64,000 nucleotides of DNA from Elizabethkingia sp. YR214 (GTDB lineage: Bacteria; Bacteroidota; Bacteroidia; Flavobacteriales; Weeksellaceae): the NCBI RefSeq assembly GCF_003058195.1, contig NZ_QBUH01000004.1:310001-374000 (forward strand), written 5' to 3'. The notes below the pieces were generated by a model. The model did not search any database. It worked only from the letters and a program-made list of their open reading frames with translations, and was not told the DNA's origin. Of this stretch, positions 26,715 to 35,849 are shown piece after piece. How positions within the stretch are numbered: the first letter of the stretch is position 1; each line of letters opens with the position of its first letter. Made by a program: the position numbers and the translations under genes.

Positions 26715-27179
26715 TTATCCTGCTGATTTCTTCTCAGCTTTTTTCTTTTTAGATTTCTCTTTCTTCTTTTTCTTTTCTTTCTCTGGTTTTGCTTTTTTAG
26801 CTTCTTCCTCTTTTACAGAAACAGGCTCAGCAATAATACTTGTAGTATAAGGCTTTAGATGCTGATCGGTTAAAAGCTCTAATCTGATCATTTCAGCTAG
26901 TAAAAGTTCAGGAGATGCATGGTAATATTCTTCTATAAACAATCTTAGCAGCTGCTGGTAGTATTGTTCCTTAGAAACTTTTACTTCATAACGGTGAAGC
27001 CTGCCAAAAGGTTTTACTTTCAAAAATCCTTTTTCAACCAATATTTTCAATACTGTTGCTACAGTATTGTGATGTGGTCTAGGCTCCGGATATGCTTCCA
27101 TAATATCCTTAAGAAACCCTCTTTCTATTGTCCATAACGCATGCATTAGCGTTTCCTCTGCCGGAGTAAGGCTCTTCAT
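26715..27179 (-). CDS. BlaI/MecI/CopY-family winged-helix repressor with Lys/Glu-rich tail
   Basis: This 154-residue protein has an N-terminal winged helix (about 1-75: LTPAEETLMHALWTIERGFL ... HHNTVATVLKILVEKGFLK). A TTG at 27197 could extend the frame, but it lies inside a TACTTTTG promoter box, so I start at the ATG at 27179. After the dimerisation helices comes an unusual tail of about 35 residues made almost only of Lys, Glu and Ala. No blaR1/mecR1 sensor protease lies beside it, so this copy is an orphan repressor; the PAP2 gene directly upstream has its own promoter. Confidence 0.85.
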   Translation of the reverse strand: MKSLTPAEETLMHALWTIERGFLKDIMEAYPEPRPHHNTVATVLKILVEKGFLKVKPFGRLHRYEVKVSKEQYYQQLLRLFIEEYYHASPELLLAEMIRLELLTDQHLKPYTTSIIAEPVSVKEEEAKKAKPEKEKKKKKEKSKKKKAEKKSAG

Positions 27180-27194
27180 AAAAATTATTTTACC

Positions 27195-27202
27195 CAAAAG
27201 TA
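27195..27202 (-). promoter_or_regulatory. TAnnTTTG -7 box that decides the BlaI start
   Basis: The minus strand reads TACTTTTG, 15 nt before the ATG at 27179. The alternative TTG start lies within this box and so would precede the transcript. Confidence 0.55.
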
Positions 27203-27206
27203 GGGA

Positions 27207-27785
27207 TTAATTCCAATAAACAAAAGCTATGGAAAAGATTATTCCGATAACAGCACCTGAAAATACCTCACTCAGCGTATGTCTTTTCAGGATAAGGCGC
27301 GTGATAGCAATGATTACAGTAAGTCCGCCCCAGATAAACCCTAAAGCTGGTGAAAGCTGATAAAAAAGTGCTGCGACAAAGAAATTAAGAGCTGTATGCA
27401 TAGAACTTTTAATCCAGAAGTTACTCAACATCATTACGCACAAGAGTCCTGTTAGGTAATAAAAAGCAGCAGGTATGGTTTTGCCTGTAATAAGATTTAC
27501 AACAATAAATAGTAGTAATAAAGCGATGATATAGTAGTAAAGGCTATTTCTTTGTTTTCTGTTGGAAACATCCATGTTCGTAAACTTTCCTTTCTTTACA
27601 TTATAATAGATATATCCTAATATAGGAACTGCAAAGATGAGGACAGCTTTCCCTATAAATAACCATGCTTCTCCGCTTTCCATCGTATTGAATGCGTAAT
27701 ATAAAAGAAAGAATAAAAACGAAAATACAGGATTAAATAAGTTGGAAATAAAAGAAGAAAGTTTTTCGATCATAGAGTTTTTCAT
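27207..27785 (-). CDS. PAP2-superfamily membrane phosphatase
   Basis: This 192-residue polytopic protein has about five or six membrane segments. PAP2 phosphatase motifs are recognisable but divergent: SNRKQRN for the first, SSMHTA for the PSGH block (with the His), and RLILKRHTLSEV for the third, where the final Asp of the family is Glu. Possible substrates are undecaprenyl pyrophosphate or other lipid phosphates. The frame opens earlier at a TTG (27803), but a TACATTTG promoter box covers that codon, so the ATG at 27785 is preferred. Confidence 0.78.
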   Translation of the reverse strand: MKNSMIEKLSSFISNLFNPVFSFLFFLLYYAFNTMESGEAWLFIGKAVLIFAVPILGYIYYNVKKGKFTNMDVSNRKQRNSLYYYIIALLLLFIVVNLITGKTIPAAFYYLTGLLCVMMLSNFWIKSSMHTALNFFVAALFYQLSPALGFIWGGLTVIIAITRLILKRHTLSEVFSGAVIGIIFSIAFVYWN

Positions 27786-27800
27786 AGACTGTATAAAAAG

Positions 27801-27808
27801 CAAATGTA
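27801..27808 (-). promoter_or_regulatory. TAnnTTTG -7 box for the PAP2 gene
   Basis: The minus strand reads TACATTTG, 15 nt before the ATG at 27785, and rules out the upstream TTG start at 27803. Confidence 0.5.
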
Positions 27809-27940
27809 ATCTTTAATTACGAAATGATAATAATGAAGCATAAAAAGTGGAAAAAGCTTTCAGTGAGCTGGTGCTTAAAACCTGATAAATATCACTAATT
27901 GTACTGTGAAAACGGGAATGCATAAGCTGAATTTTATGCA

Positions 27941-27970
27941 TTGAATATCCTTTAAAAATTTGTAAATTTA
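27941..27970 (+). promoter_or_regulatory. Probable gcvP promoter
   Basis: TTG (27941-27943), 19 nt, TAAATTTA (27963-27970), one mismatch from the consensus, giving a leader of about 30 nt. Confidence 0.45.
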
Positions 27971-28006
27971 CACTCCAAAATTTCTGAAAAATCTAATAAA
28001 AGTTAT

Positions 28007-30865
28007 ATGAACACACAACAGTTTGTCAATCGCCATATTAGCATGAGCGAAAAAGACAAATCCGAAATGTTACAAAAAATTGGTGTAGGGAGTGTTGAAG
28101 AACTAATTTCACAAACAATTCCGCAGCAGATTCGTTTAAACAAAGATCTGGATATTTCTCCGGCACTTTCAGAATACGAAATGTTGCAGCATTCCAAAGC
28201 TCTGGCGAGCCAGAATGCACAATTCGATAACTATATCGGTTACGGATACCATGATACTATTTTGCCACCGGCTATTCAGAGAAATATTTTTGAAAATCCA
28301 GGTTGGTATACAGCATATACGCCATATCAGGCTGAGATAGCACAGGGACGTCTTGAGGCGCTTCTTAACTATCAGACTGTGATGGCTGAACTAACAGGAT
28401 TGCCATTATCCAATGCATCTTTGTTAGATGAAAGTACAGCAGCAGCAGAAGCAATGCACATGTTCTTTGCAAACAGAACAAAAGAACAGAAGAAAGGAGG
28501 TGTAAATAAGTTCTTCGTTTCGGATCTTGTAATGCCACAAACTATTGCGGTTCTTACAACTAAAGCTTCAGGATTAGATATTGAAATCGTGATAGGAAAT
28601 CACGAGACAATGCAATTAGATAATACATTCTATGGTGCATTACTTCAGTATCCTGGTAAAAATGGAGTAGTTGTAGATTATACAGATCTTATTTCTACAT
28701 ACAAAACTCTTGCTGTACAGGTTGCTGTTGCATGTGATCCGCTAGCTTTGGTTAAATTAAAATCCCCAGCTGAAATGGGTGCAGATTGTGCTGTTGGTAC
28801 ATCTCAGCGTTTCGGTGTTCCTATGGGATACGGAGGTCCTCATGCAGCTTTCTTTACTTGTAAAGAAGATTATAAGAGAGATATTCCGGGAAGAATTATT
28901 GGTGTTTCTCAGGATATGTATGGTAAGCCAGCATTAAGAATGGCTTTACAAACAAGAGAGCAGCATATTAAGCGTGAAAGAGCTACATCTAACATTTGTA
29001 CAGCGCAAGTTTTACTAGCTGTAATGGCAGGTATGTACGCTGTTTACCATGGACCAAAAGGATTAGAATTTATAGCTAATCAGGTACACTACAAAGCGAA
29101 TACTTTACGAGGAGCTTTAGAGAGATTAGGATATGAGGTTGTAAAACACCCTATTTTTGATACAGTTAAATTCAAATTATCTGAAGAAGATAAACATAAA
29201 TTAAAAACGCAGCTGGAAGAAGCAGGAATTAACCTGAACTACTTTACACCTGAGTTTGTAAGTGCTTCATTAAACGAAACATCTACTTTGGTTAAATTAC
29301 AATCATTAGTAGATGAATTGGCAAGATTTAAAGGTGCTGAGACATTTGTACTTGAAATCAAAGAAGAATGTTCTATTCCTGAGAACCTGGTAAGAAGACA
29401 TGAAGTGCTTAAAGATGATGTTTTCAATAGTTATCATACAGAAACGGCATTAATGCGTTATATCAAAAAATTAGAGAGAAAAGACCTTTCTTTAACGCAT
29501 TCTATGATTTCTTTAGGATCTTGTACAATGAAGTTGAATGCAGCGGCAGAGATGCTTCCGCTTTCATGGAGCGAATGGGGATCTGTTCATCCGTTTGTAC
29601 CAAAAGGGCAAGCTTTAGGTTATCAGCAGCTAATTGAAGAGTTAGAAAGAGATCTTGCTGAAATTACAGGATTTGCAGCTACTTCGCTTCAGCCAAATTC
29701 AGGAGCTCAGGGTGAATATGCAGGATTAATGGTTATCCGTGAGTACCACAGATCCAGAGGAGATTTCCACAGAGATGTAGTTGTAATTCCTCAGTCTGCT
29801 CATGGTACTAACCCGGCATCTGCAGCTATGGCAGGTATGAAGGTTGTAGTAGTGAAAAACCTTGAAAACGGAGAAATTGATTTTGAAGATCTAAAACTAA
29901 AAGTAGAGCAGAATAAAGAGAATTTATCTGCAATTATGATTACATATCCATCTACTTATGGATTCTTTGATGTAAACGTAAAAGAAATTACGCAACTTAT
30001 CCATGACAATGGAGGTCAGGTATATATGGATGGTGCAAATATGAATGCTCAGGTAGGATTTACAAGTCCAGGAAACATTGGTGCAGACGTTTGTCACTTG
30101 AACTTACATAAGACATTTGCTATTCCTCACGGAGGCGGAGGTCCTGGTGTTGGCCCAATCTGTGTGGCTGAACACTTAGTGCCATTCCTTCCTTCTAACC
30201 CTAATATTAAAACAGGAGGAGAAAAAGCAATTGATGCAATTTCTGCAGCACCTTATGGTTCTTCTTTAATTTTGAATATATCTTATGCATATATCAAAAT
30301 GCTAGGAGCTCATGGGCTTAGAAAAGCTACAGAACATGCAATCCTTAATGCTAACTACCTTAAAAATATTTTAAAGGAGCATTATCCAATCCTATACAGT
30401 AATCAGAATGACAGAGTCGCTCACGAATGTATCGTAGATTTCAGACAATTCAAATCTTTAGGGATCGAAGTTGCTGATATTGCGAAACGTCTTATGGATT
30501 ACGGATTCCATGCACCTACAGTTTCATTCCCGGTAGCAGGTACTCTAATGATAGAGCCTACTGAAAGTGAGAGTAAAGCTGAAATCGATCGTTTTGCAGA
30601 GGCATTAATCTCTATCAGAAAAGAGATCGATGAGATTGCAGAAGGAGTTGCAGATGCAGAAAATAATGTACTGAAAAATGCACCACACACAATGGAACTT
30701 GTTATTTCTGATGCATGGGACAAGCCATATGCAAGAGAAAAAGCAGCATATCCGTTAGAATGGGTGAGAGAGAATAAATTCTTTGCCACAGTTTCCAGAA
30801 TTGATGAAGCTTATGGTGATAGAAATTTAATTTGTACTTGTACACCAATCGAAGCCTATATGTAA
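28007..30865 (+). CDS. gcvP: Glycine dehydrogenase (decarboxylating), P-protein
   Basis: This 952-residue protein is the single-chain P-protein of the glycine cleavage system, with two homologous halves fused as in E. coli. The PLP lysine is Lys702 in NLHKTFAIPHGGGGPG. It decarboxylates glycine and passes the aminomethyl group to lipoylated GcvH. gcvT and gcvH are not adjacent. No glycine riboswitch is visible in the 221-nt gap upstream, and a good terminator follows. Confidence 0.97.
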   Translation: MNTQQFVNRHISMSEKDKSEMLQKIGVGSVEELISQTIPQQIRLNKDLDISPALSEYEMLQHSKALASQNAQFDNYIGYGYHDTILPPAIQRNIFENPGWYTAYTPYQAEIAQGRLEALLNYQTVMAELTGLPLSNASLLDESTAAAEAMHMFFANRTKEQKKGGVNKFFVSDLVMPQTIAVLTTKASGLDIEIVIGNHETMQLDNTFYGALLQYPGKNGVVVDYTDLISTYKTLAVQVAVACDPLALVKLKSPAEMGADCAVGTSQRFGVPMGYGGPHAAFFTCKEDYKRDIPGRIIGVSQDMYGKPALRMALQTREQHIKRERATSNICTAQVLLAVMAGMYAVYHGPKGLEFIANQVHYKANTLRGALERLGYEVVKHPIFDTVKFKLSEEDKHKLKTQLEEAGINLNYFTPEFVSASLNETSTLVKLQSLVDELARFKGAETFVLEIKEECSIPENLVRRHEVLKDDVFNSYHTETALMRYIKKLERKDLSLTHSMISLGSCTMKLNAAAEMLPLSWSEWGSVHPFVPKGQALGYQQLIEELERDLAEITGFAATSLQPNSGAQGEYAGLMVIREYHRSRGDFHRDVVVIPQSAHGTNPASAAMAGMKVVVVKNLENGEIDFEDLKLKVEQNKENLSAIMITYPSTYGFFDVNVKEITQLIHDNGGQVYMDGANMNAQVGFTSPGNIGADVCHLNLHKTFAIPHGGGGPGVGPICVAEHLVPFLPSNPNIKTGGEKAIDAISAAPYGSSLILNISYAYIKMLGAHGLRKATEHAILNANYLKNILKEHYPILYSNQNDRVAHECIVDFRQFKSLGIEVADIAKRLMDYGFHAPTVSFPVAGTLMIEPTESESKAEIDRFAEALISIRKEIDEIAEGVADAENNVLKNAPHTMELVISDAWDKPYAREKAAYPLEWVRENKFFATVSRIDEAYGDRNLICTCTPIEAYM

Positions 30866-30884
30866 TTTATACATAAAAATAATG

Positions 30885-30914
30885 AAGCCTCAAACTTAGT
30901 TTGGGGCTTTTTTA
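30885..30914 (+). terminator. Intrinsic terminator after gcvP
   Basis: AAGCCTCAAAC / GTTTGGGGCTT (one T-G wobble) with a 3-nt loop, then seven T. Confidence 0.88.
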
Positions 30915-31347
30915 TTTGTATTTATATCTTAAAGTAGTGAAAATATCTTTGCTATTATAATTTATAATCATTCTAAAAATTTTATATTTTTAATGTTTAA
31001 TATTTATTTTGCTTATAAAAAATAAATAAAATTATTTACAGCATGTGAAAATAATTTTAATACAAATCTGAATATAAGCTTTGTAGTTGATTGTTTTATA
31101 ATTCTATTTTAAAGAAATCTCAAGTGTTTTTAAATGTATGTTTGTTGATTATCAGTAATTTATGGTTTTATTATATGATAATTAAATATTGAAATCATTC
31201 CAATAAAATTGAATTATATTACATTTTTAATAAAATGATTGAAATTGAATAAAATCAATACTTATTAAGCGTTAAAATTATTCAATATGTATATAAATAT
31301 TATTTTATAGATATAATTCGTAATTTCGTGTCTGAAAACTGAGGACT
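30915..31347. other. Very AT-rich gene-free stretch upstream of gltB
   Basis: Some 430 bases lie between the gcvP terminator and gltB. I find no open frame with coding character, no tRNA and no riboswitch-like fold. Short inverted words such as AATCATT / AATGATT occur near 31190-31240. The end (31320-31327, TAATTTCG) resembles a -7 box 20 nt before the gltB start. It could hold binding sites for nitrogen control, but none can be named. Confidence 0.5.
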
Positions 31348-34300
31348 ATGAAGAATTATGGATTGTACAGACCTGAATTTGAATTTGACTCTTGTGGTGT
31401 TGGCTTCGTCGCTAATATTAAGGGAGTTAAGAGCCATAAAGTTGTTGCAGATGCAATAACAATGCTGGAGAACATGGAGCACAGAGGGGCTACCGGCTAC
31501 GAAAGTAATACCGGAGACGGAGCAGGTATACAAATCCAGATTCCACATGAACTACTGGAAGAAGAAGCTTCCACTTATGGAATAGATTTGCCCCGGCTGG
31601 GAGACTATGGAGTAGGAATGTTCTTCTTTCCTAAAAATGTGGCACTTATTGATGAATGCAAAAATATTATTCAGCATGCCGCAGACAGGTTGGAACTAAA
31701 TGTTTTGGGGTACAGACCTGTTCCTGTAAACAATATTGAACTTGGTGAACTTGCTAAGGAAGTAGAACCAATAATGGAAATGATTTTCATCGAAAAGCCT
31801 TTTGGAATCGATGATGAAAATGGTTTTGAAAAAAAACTCTTTGTTTTTCGCAATTATATCAGTAATCAGATTAATAATGTTCTGCAAAATGACCCTATTG
31901 GTTTTTATGTAGCATCGCTTTCATGTAGAAAGCTTGTTTACAAAGGACAATTGAGAAGTATACAGATCAGACACTATTTCAAAGATTTAACCAATCCCAA
32001 ACTTACTTCTGCTTTTGGTATGGTGCATTCTCGTTTTGCGACTAATACGTCACCTACATGGAGTCTTGCACAGCCTTTTAGATATTTGGCACATAACGGA
32101 GAAATTAATACTGTACAGGGAAATCTTAACTGGTTAAAATCGTCTCAAAAAACTTTTACAAGCCCTTATTTTACCGCTCAGGAAATAGATATGCTTTTGC
32201 CACTAGTTGTTCCTGATCAGTCAGATTCAGCATATCTGGATAATATGGTAGAAATGTTGGTGCATGCAGGCAGATCTTTACCACATGTTATGATGATGCT
32301 TATTCCTGAAGCGTGGGATGGTAATGAGATCATGGAAGATTACAAAAAGCATTTCTATGAATTCCATGCCTGTGTAATGGAGCCGTGGGATGGACCAGCT
32401 TCTATCTCATTTACAGATGGCAAAATTATCGGAGCTACTTTGGATAGAAACGGATTGCGACCTTCCAGATTTTGTGTTACTTCCGATGATATGGTGGTTA
32501 TGGCATCGGAGTCTGGTGCATTGCCTGTGGATCCTGCTAAAATTATAAAAAGCGGGCGTCTTCAGCCCGGAAAAATGTTTTTGGTAGACCTTGCTAAAGG
32601 TAAAATTATCAGTGACGAAGAACTTAAAAAAGAAATATGCACTTCTCAGCCTTACAAAGAATGGCTGGATAGTCAGAAAATACGCTTAGAAGAACTACCT
32701 GCGCCGAGAATACGCTTTACCATGCTGCAGGCAGATGATATTTTTAAATATCAGCAAGCATTTGGTTATACACGTGAAGATGTAGATCAGGTTATTAAAC
32801 CTATGGCGCTTACCGGAAAAGAACCTATTGGCTCTATGGGATTCGATGCCCCATTGGCTGTACTTAGCGAAAAGCCACAGCATTTAAGCTCGTATTTCAA
32901 ACAGTTATTTGCACAGGTAACCAATCCGCCGATAGATCCTATCCGAGAGCGTATGGTGATGTCTTTGGCTACAATTATTGGAGGAAATGGAAATGTTCTT
33001 TCTGAGGATAAAAACTTTGCACATTCTATAACGCTAAAACAACCTATTCTTAATAATGAACAGCTGGAAAAACTTAGGAGTATAGATACTGGGAATTTTC
33101 AGGCGAAAACGCTTCATACTTATTTCAAAGCTGACGGAAATCCGGGTAGCTTGAAAAGAGGTATTGATCGTATATGTAGATACGCTATGGATGCAGTGGA
33201 AGATGGTTTCGATGTTCTGATTCTTTCAGACAGGGCTATAGATTCCGACCATGTTGCAATTCCTACATTGCTGGCTTGTTCTGCAGTTCATCATCATCTG
33301 GTAAGAAAAGGAGCCCGACGAAAAATAGGCATTGTAATAGAAGCCGGAGATATTTGGGAAGTACACCATTTTGCTGCATTATTAGGTTTTGGCGCTACGG
33401 CAATTAATCCATATCTGGCTTTAGCTTCCATCAGGCAGTTACATTTAGCAGGAGAGATTGAAGGTGATCTGGAACAACTGAAAAAGAATTATTTAAAATC
33501 TGTCGGAGACGGATTGTTAAAGATCTTTTCTAAGATGGGAATTTCAACTTTACAGTCTTATCAGGGATCTCAGATATTTGAAATAGTAGGCATTAATAAA
33601 ATGGTTGTGAATAGCTGTTTTACAGGAGCTATATCGAGAATTGAGGGAATTGGATTTGATGAGATTGCCAAAGAAGCACTTATTAAACATAACAATGCTT
33701 TCCGTCCGGTAATGAAACAGGAAGTGTTGCAGGAAGGCGGAGTTTATCAATGGAAAAAAACAGGGGAATATCACCAATATAATCCGAATACAGTTCATTT
33801 ATTACAACAAGCAACATGGAAAAATGATTATGAAATTTTCAAAAAATATTCCAGAGCAGTTAATATAGGAAATGATGCGCCAGTAAGCTTAAGAGCATTA
33901 CTGGAACTAAAAAATGACCGTGAAACAATAACTATTGAAGAAGTAGAACCTATAGAAAATATACTAAAACGTTTTGCTACAGGAGCGATGTCCTTTGGTT
34001 CTATTTCCTGGGAAGCCCATACAACTTTGGCAATTGCAATGAATCGCATCGGAGCAAAAAGCAATACCGGAGAGGGAGGAGAAGATGAACAACGATATGA
34101 TTTGCTACAAAATGGAGATAGTATGCGTTCTGCTATTAAGCAAGTTGCCTCAGGGCGATTCGGCGTAACCAGCAGATATCTTGCTGAAGCAGAAGAAATC
34201 CAGATAAAAATGGCGCAAGGTGCTAAGCCTGGAGAAGGAGGACAACTACCGGGAGATAAAGTAGACAGCTGGATTGGGAAAACCCGTCATGCTACTCCGG

Positions 34301-35844
34301 GAGTAGGCTTAATTTCTCCGCCGCCACACCACGATATTTATTCAATAGAAGATTTAGCGCAACTGATCTTTGATTTGAAGAATGCGAACAGACATGCACG
34401 AATTAGCGTTAAACTTGTTTCAAAAGCAGGAGTCGGAACTATTGCGTCTGGTGTAGCAAAAGCGAAAGCTGATCATATTTTAATATCAGGTTATGATGGT
34501 GGTACCGGTGCATCTCCTGTAAGTTCTGTAAGGCATGCAGGGTTACCATGGGAGCTAGGATTGGCAGAAACACACCAAACCTTAATTAAAAATAAACTAA
34601 GACAACGGGTAACAATTCAAACGGATGGTCAGATAAAGACTGGTAGAGATATTGTTATTGCTACATTACTGGGGGCTGAAGAATGGGGAATAGCAACATC
34701 GGCACTTATTGTACAGGGATGTATTCTGATGCGTAAATGTCATCTAAACACATGTCCTGTAGGTATTGCTACGCAAAATCCTGATTTAAGAGCAAAATTC
34801 TCTGGCAGCGCGGATCATTTGGTTAACTATTTCAAATTTCTGGCTACGGAAGTAAGAGAGCTGATGGCGGCTTTAGGATTCAGAACAATAGATGAAATGG
34901 TAGGGCAGTATCAGTGTTTGACTAAAAAAGAAAAACTAAAACATTGGAAACATCAGAATATAAATCTTAATGATTTCCTGCAAAAAGTTGAAAATGATTT
35001 ACCATTGGTGAAATCAGAAGATCAGGATAATGAATTGGATGATTCTATATCCTGGAAGATGCTTGAAGCAGCTGAGGAAGCATTGCAGAATACATCTAAT
35101 GTCAGAGTTTTCTTTGAAGTTAAAAATACGGACAGGGCAATTGGTACTATATTATCCCATGAAATTACCAAGAAGTATAAATCCGAAGGAATGGAGGAAG
35201 ATTCATTGGTATTCGACTTCAAGGGAACTGCAGGGCAAAGCTATGGCGCTTTCTGTAATAAGGGACTTACAATGATTTTAGAAGGAGATGCCAATGACTA
35301 TTTTGGTAAAGGTCTTTCTGGTGCGAAGCTAGCTGTAAGATTGCCTAAAGAATCTAAAATTAAAGCACATGAAAACAGTATTATTGGTAATGTGGCTTTA
35401 TACGGAGCAACTAGCGGAAAAGCTTTTATTAATGGAATGGCAGGAGAACGTTTTTGTGTCCGCAATTCCGGAGCAACAGCTGTAGTCGAAGGAGTAGGTG
35501 ATCACGGGTGCGAATATATGACAGGAGGGACAGTTGTTATTTTGGGGGATGTCGGAAGAAATTTTGGAGCAGGGATGAGTGGAGGAATCGCGTATGTGTG
35601 GGATATTAATAAATCTCTGGATAAAAATTTTAATCCGGATATGGCAGATCTTGAGTCTTTGGAGGAATCTGATATTCAGTTAATCAAACAATTAATAGAG
35701 GAGCATGTTGCCATTACAGGAAGTGAGATAGGTCAGTATTTACTGAGTGATTTTGAACAAGCATTGGGATACTTTGTAAAGGTATATCCAAGAGATTATA
35801 AAAAAGCTTTACAAAAGCAAAAAGAAAACAAAGAAATTAATTAG
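31348..35844 (+). CDS. gltB: Glutamate synthase large (alpha) subunit
   Basis: This 1498-residue protein has an N-terminal glutamine amidotransferase domain whose nucleophile Cys16 (EFDSCGVGFVA) should be exposed after removal of a 15-residue propeptide. Central and FMN-binding synthase domains follow, then a 3Fe-4S cluster from Cys1125, Cys1131 and Cys1136 (CILMRKCHLNTCPVG) and a C-terminal GXGXG beta-helix. It makes glutamate from glutamine and 2-oxoglutarate. gltD follows after 5 nt. Confidence 0.97.
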   Translation: MKNYGLYRPEFEFDSCGVGFVANIKGVKSHKVVADAITMLENMEHRGATGYESNTGDGAGIQIQIPHELLEEEASTYGIDLPRLGDYGVGMFFFPKNVALIDECKNIIQHAADRLELNVLGYRPVPVNNIELGELAKEVEPIMEMIFIEKPFGIDDENGFEKKLFVFRNYISNQINNVLQNDPIGFYVASLSCRKLVYKGQLRSIQIRHYFKDLTNPKLTSAFGMVHSRFATNTSPTWSLAQPFRYLAHNGEINTVQGNLNWLKSSQKTFTSPYFTAQEIDMLLPLVVPDQSDSAYLDNMVEMLVHAGRSLPHVMMMLIPEAWDGNEIMEDYKKHFYEFHACVMEPWDGPASISFTDGKIIGATLDRNGLRPSRFCVTSDDMVVMASESGALPVDPAKIIKSGRLQPGKMFLVDLAKGKIISDEELKKEICTSQPYKEWLDSQKIRLEELPAPRIRFTMLQADDIFKYQQAFGYTREDVDQVIKPMALTGKEPIGSMGFDAPLAVLSEKPQHLSSYFKQLFAQVTNPPIDPIRERMVMSLATIIGGNGNVLSEDKNFAHSITLKQPILNNEQLEKLRSIDTGNFQAKTLHTYFKADGNPGSLKRGIDRICRYAMDAVEDGFDVLILSDRAIDSDHVAIPTLLACSAVHHHLVRKGARRKIGIVIEAGDIWEVHHFAALLGFGATAINPYLALASIRQLHLAGEIEGDLEQLKKNYLKSVGDGLLKIFSKMGISTLQSYQGSQIFEIVGINKMVVNSCFTGAISRIEGIGFDEIAKEALIKHNNAFRPVMKQEVLQEGGVYQWKKTGEYHQYNPNTVHLLQQATWKNDYEIFKKYSRAVNIGNDAPVSLRALLELKNDRETITIEEVEPIENILKRFATGAMSFGSISWEAHTTLAIAMNRIGAKSNTGEGGEDEQRYDLLQNGDSMRSAIKQVASGRFGVTSRYLAEAEEIQIKMAQGAKPGEGGQLPGDKVDSWIGKTRHATPGVGLISPPPHHDIYSIEDLAQLIFDLKNANRHARISVKLVSKAGVGTIASGVAKAKADHILISGYDGGTGASPVSSVRHAGLPWELGLAETHQTLIKNKLRQRVTIQTDGQIKTGRDIVIATLLGAEEWGIATSALIVQGCILMRKCHLNTCPVGIATQNPDLRAKFSGSADHLVNYFKFLATEVRELMAALGFRTIDEMVGQYQCLTKKEKLKHWKHQNINLNDFLQKVENDLPLVKSEDQDNELDDSISWKMLEAAEEALQNTSNVRVFFEVKNTDRAIGTILSHEITKKYKSEGMEEDSLVFDFKGTAGQSYGAFCNKGLTMILEGDANDYFGKGLSGAKLAVRLPKESKIKAHENSIIGNVALYGATSGKAFINGMAGERFCVRNSGATAVVEGVGDHGCEYMTGGTVVILGDVGRNFGAGMSGGIAYVWDINKSLDKNFNPDMADLESLEESDIQLIKQLIEEHVAITGSEIGQYLLSDFEQALGYFVKVYPRDYKKALQKQKENKEIN

Positions 35845-35849
35845 CAGCA

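Noticed and set aside
27786-28006. Glycine riboswitch upstream of gcvP
   Set aside because: The gap is AT-rich and lacks the GC-rich tandem aptamer motifs; only a promoter-like pair was found.
30866-31347. Small RNA or hidden gene upstream of gltB
   Set aside because: No frame with coding bias, no strong hairpin beyond the gcvP terminator and no promoter-terminator pair inside.
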